The notes under the pieces were generated by a model that was not told the origin of the DNA, did not search any database, and worked only from the letters and a program-made list of their open reading frames with translations. A stretch of DNA of 64,000 bases, taken from assembly GCF_024449095.1 (NCBI RefSeq), contig NZ_CP024628.1:1116001-1180000 (forward strand), written 5' to 3'. Below, piece after piece: positions 62,207 through 64,000 of this stretch. The stretch is from Vibrio coralliilyticus (GTDB lineage Bacteria; Pseudomonadota; Gammaproteobacteria; Enterobacterales; Vibrionaceae). The translations under genes and the position numbers were made by a program. How positions within the stretch are numbered: the first letter of the stretch is position 1; every line of letters begins with the position of its first letter.

Positions 62207-62572
62207 TTATGCTTGTGCTTCCTGCACCTTCTTCGGATTAGGTGTAATGCTGTCTCGATAGCTGAACCACAAGTAAGTCACTACTAAAGAGAAGAACAGG
62301 TACGACAATGCAAATACTAGTGGTGAGGTTATTAACTCTTCCGACATGCTCCAGCTCACACCGACCACGGTAATAGTTAATTTAGAAAGCATGCCACAAA
62401 TAAGTAGCAACAGCGCTAGCTGAGGGAAACGCGTCGTTCTGAATGCAAACCAGTAACAACTACCTACCGCTAGAGCAGAGATAGACAGACCTAACATGAA
62501 AGAGTGAAGGTGATCAGCGGATAGTACACCTGCTGATATTGACGCCATTATTATCAGAAATAGTTTCATCAT
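62207..62572 (-). CDS. Small four-helix membrane protein, unknown function
   Basis: A 121-residue inner-membrane protein with four hydrophobic helices (FLIIMASISAGVLSADHL; HSFMLGLSISALAVGSCYWF; PQLALLLLICGMLSKLTI; PLVFALSYLFFSLVVTYLWF) and a polar C terminus (SITPNPKKVQEAQA). It starts with two ATGs (62572, 62569). Family not recognised. Single gene with a strong terminator. Confidence 0.72.
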   Translation of the reverse strand: MMKLFLIIMASISAGVLSADHLHSFMLGLSISALAVGSCYWFAFRTTRFPQLALLLLICGMLSKLTITVVGVSWSMSEELITSPLVFALSYLFFSLVVTYLWFSYRDSITPNPKKVQEAQA

Positions 62573-63039
62573 TGCCTCGCTTTTTAAACTTGGAAAAAGC
62601 TTCCTTTCATTTTTGCAAACTCATTTTGTGCATATTTTCGCCTATCCAATACGAATTACAACCCCTAAAATGATACATTTTTTGTACAGCTGATGGCTCT
62701 GTAACATATGTAAAATAGTGGTTAAAAAAACAATAAGTAAGGTTCCTTGCTACTCAAGCCCAAAGCACACAATTCAAGCCAAAAGAGAAACAAAGAGTTA
62801 CATTTAAGTAACAACGTTTACATCTATACTCATTGGTAATTTTGTGATCAGATGCATTTTTAGCCATCGATTGAGTCGTAAAATGGGCTTCTGAAACCTA
62901 AGTTTTCACTTTTAAAATTCACTATCTTTTGAAATATCAAAAAGAGTGTGACTCTAGCCACTGTTCGGTAGATTTAGACTCGAATAGACCATAGGGCTTT
63001 GTTACCTTTGCGCGCATTCAATATTTCGTACTACATACC
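62573..63039. other. Intergenic region before the ThrE-type gene
   Basis: About 465 bases with no recognisable gene. It is AT-rich near 62600-62900 and presumably contains two divergent promoters. No repeat or RNA gene was recognised. Confidence 0.5.
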
Positions 63040-64000
63040 ATGCCTTCAGAGTACAGAATCAAAAAGATCGTTGAGATCGGCGACACCCTACATCGCAGTG
63101 GCTGCGCGCCATATAAATTAGAAAAATATACCCAATTTTATGCCCGTAAACATAGCGTGGATGTCATGATTCAGGCCACACCGACAACGGTCAATTATCA
63201 ATTCCCTGACGATAACAATGCGGTGGTCATGAAACGGCACCAGCCGGCGTCCATTAACCTTAGTTTGCTGGCAAATACTATTATTCGGATTAATCAGCCA
63301 AGTAAAGAGCCTGTCCCGGAGCCCGTAGGTTACCCTAAATGGGTGACTGCTTTGGCGAATATGGGTATTCCTCCTGCGTACCTTATGCTGGTTGGCAGTA
63401 CATTAGAGGCCGTGTATATATCCATTTTTCTTGGCTTCCTAGCGTGGTTGGCACAACAAGTTTGTAAAGCAAGGCGCTCTATAGCTGTTGAGTTTGTTGC
63501 TGCGTTGGTCACAGGCATCTTGGTGGCGTTTTTTGCCAGTACAAGTTCCGATCTTCCAGTCTGGGCTCTATGTATCGCCGCCATCGTTCTCTTCGTGCCT
63601 GGCTTGTCGATTGCTAACTCACTTGAATGTCTCGCTTTCAATGATTTAGTCTCCGGCACCAGTTTACTGGGGCAAAGCTCACTCACTCTTATCAAGCTCT
63701 TTGTCGGTATTATCATGGGCTTGAATATAGGTGAGTCCATTTGGGGGCAAGCAGATGTCACTGCTTATATTAATGAGATACCCACTTGGCTCCATATTTC
63801 AGGTTTGTTTCTGATTTCAGTCTCTCTTGGCATCATTTTTAACGCCAGACCAACAGACATTTTATTGGGTTTACCCGTGGCGGTGTTGGGGATGTGGGGG
63901 CCATTCTATCTAGGGTTTGAAAGTGGGTGGGTCGTCGGCACATGGATAACCACCGTTTTGATTACCTTATATGGTACATGGGTAGCAAAGAAAATGGACT
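63040..64000 (+). CDS. Threonine/serine exporter, ThrE family (cut by the window edge)
   Basis: The frame opens at ATG 63040 and runs off the right edge (320 codons). The N-terminal soluble DUF1212 domain has RIKKIVEIGDTLHRSGCAPY, ATPTTVNYQFP, and SLLANTIIRINQ. Multiple helices follow (FLGFLAWLAQQVCKARR; LPVWALCIAAIVLFVPGL with conserved LSIANSLECLAFND; LTLIKLFVGIIMGLNIG), the exporter half. Members export Thr or Ser. No start-site ribosome sequence stands out. It is probably nearly complete for the single-chain type (about 400 residues). Confidence 0.87.
   Translation, partial: MPSEYRIKKIVEIGDTLHRSGCAPYKLEKYTQFYARKHSVDVMIQATPTTVNYQFPDDNNAVVMKRHQPASINLSLLANTIIRINQPSKEPVPEPVGYPKWVTALANMGIPPAYLMLVGSTLEAVYISIFLGFLAWLAQQVCKARRSIAVEFVAALVTGILVAFFASTSSDLPVWALCIAAIVLFVPGLSIANSLECLAFNDLVSGTSLLGQSSLTLIKLFVGIIMGLNIGESIWGQADVTAYINEIPTWLHISGLFLISVSLGIIFNARPTDILLGLPVAVLGMWGPFYLGFESGWVVGTWITTVLITLYGTWVAKKMD

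Noticed and set aside
63330..63761. Minus-strand open frame of 143 codons
   Set aside because: It is antisense to the ThrE-family gene, which has clear family motifs on the plus strand.
1..64000. Prophage, integron or genomic-island boundaries
   Set aside because: No integrase, transposase, phage structural gene, tRNA attachment site or attC-like repeat was seen.

Overview
The window looks like a piece of a Vibrio chromosome, possibly the smaller, more variable one. The evidence is moderate GC with AT-rich intergenic stretches, a DUF2850 protein (as far as I recall a Vibrio-restricted family), an exopolysaccharide block with the gene order of V. cholerae vpsL-vpsP, a YegD-type Hsp70, an OmpU-like porin, PpnP, YnaI, and many LysR and GGDEF genes. 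The species is not identified. I see no rRNA, tRNA, CRISPR array, insertion sequence or prophage. Two genes are cut by the edges: a CHASE-domain sensor on the left and a ThrE-type exporter on the right.

Layout. 1-10.9 kb: CHASE sensor, AlkB-like dioxygenase, EamA exporter with divergent LysR, GGDEF protein, PpnP, DUF2850, YnaI channel, MFS transporter, and a metallo-beta-lactamase-fold hydrolase facing a TetR regulator across two matching operators. 11.4-19.5 kb: exopolysaccharide export block (phosphotransferase, outer-membrane barrel, short OPX protein, Wzc-type kinase, two accessory proteins, then a terminator hairpin before a Wzy/WaaL-type protein). It has no glycosyltransferase or flippase. 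19.6-23.3 kb: suppressor-of-copper-sensitivity (Scs) thiol-redox operon. 23.4-27.5 kb: GNAT, LysE, AraC, AzlCD, and a frameshifted fumarylacetoacetate-hydrolase-family gene. 27.6-33.5 kb: porin, YegD, and a LysR-DgcN-DgcA D-glutamate catabolic unit. 33.8-38.1 kb: a signalling island of an XRE regulator, a small GGDEF protein, and a periplasmic binding protein overlapping a sensor-HAMP-GGDEF gene. 38.1-44.1 kb: lipoprotein M28 peptidase, cytoplasmic GH13 enzyme, DsbA-like protein, LysE. 44.2-50.8 kb: a tightly overlapped seven-gene operon of a TPR-like protein, a LolCDE-like ABC transporter, a LolA-like protein, an outer-membrane protein, and a LytS/LytTR pair, preceded by three direct repeats exactly 20 bp apart that fit LytTR binding sites. 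51-60 kb: succinate-semialdehyde dehydrogenase, secreted DJ-1/PfpI protein with divergent LysR, PAS-GGDEF, an ankyrin/quinone-reductase operon that may end in an unannotated 47-residue membrane protein, LysR, and small conserved genes. 60-64 kb: cytochrome b561, D,D-carboxypeptidase, small membrane protein, ThrE.

How it fits together. Four GGDEF proteins and no EAL or HD-GYP protein lie in the same window as a vps-type export operon, which in Vibrio is commonly induced by c-di-GMP. The most novel-looking units are the LytTR-controlled Lol-like envelope operon with its operator array, and the binding-protein/GGDEF pair, whose logic resembles NspS-MbaA but with a different binding-protein family.
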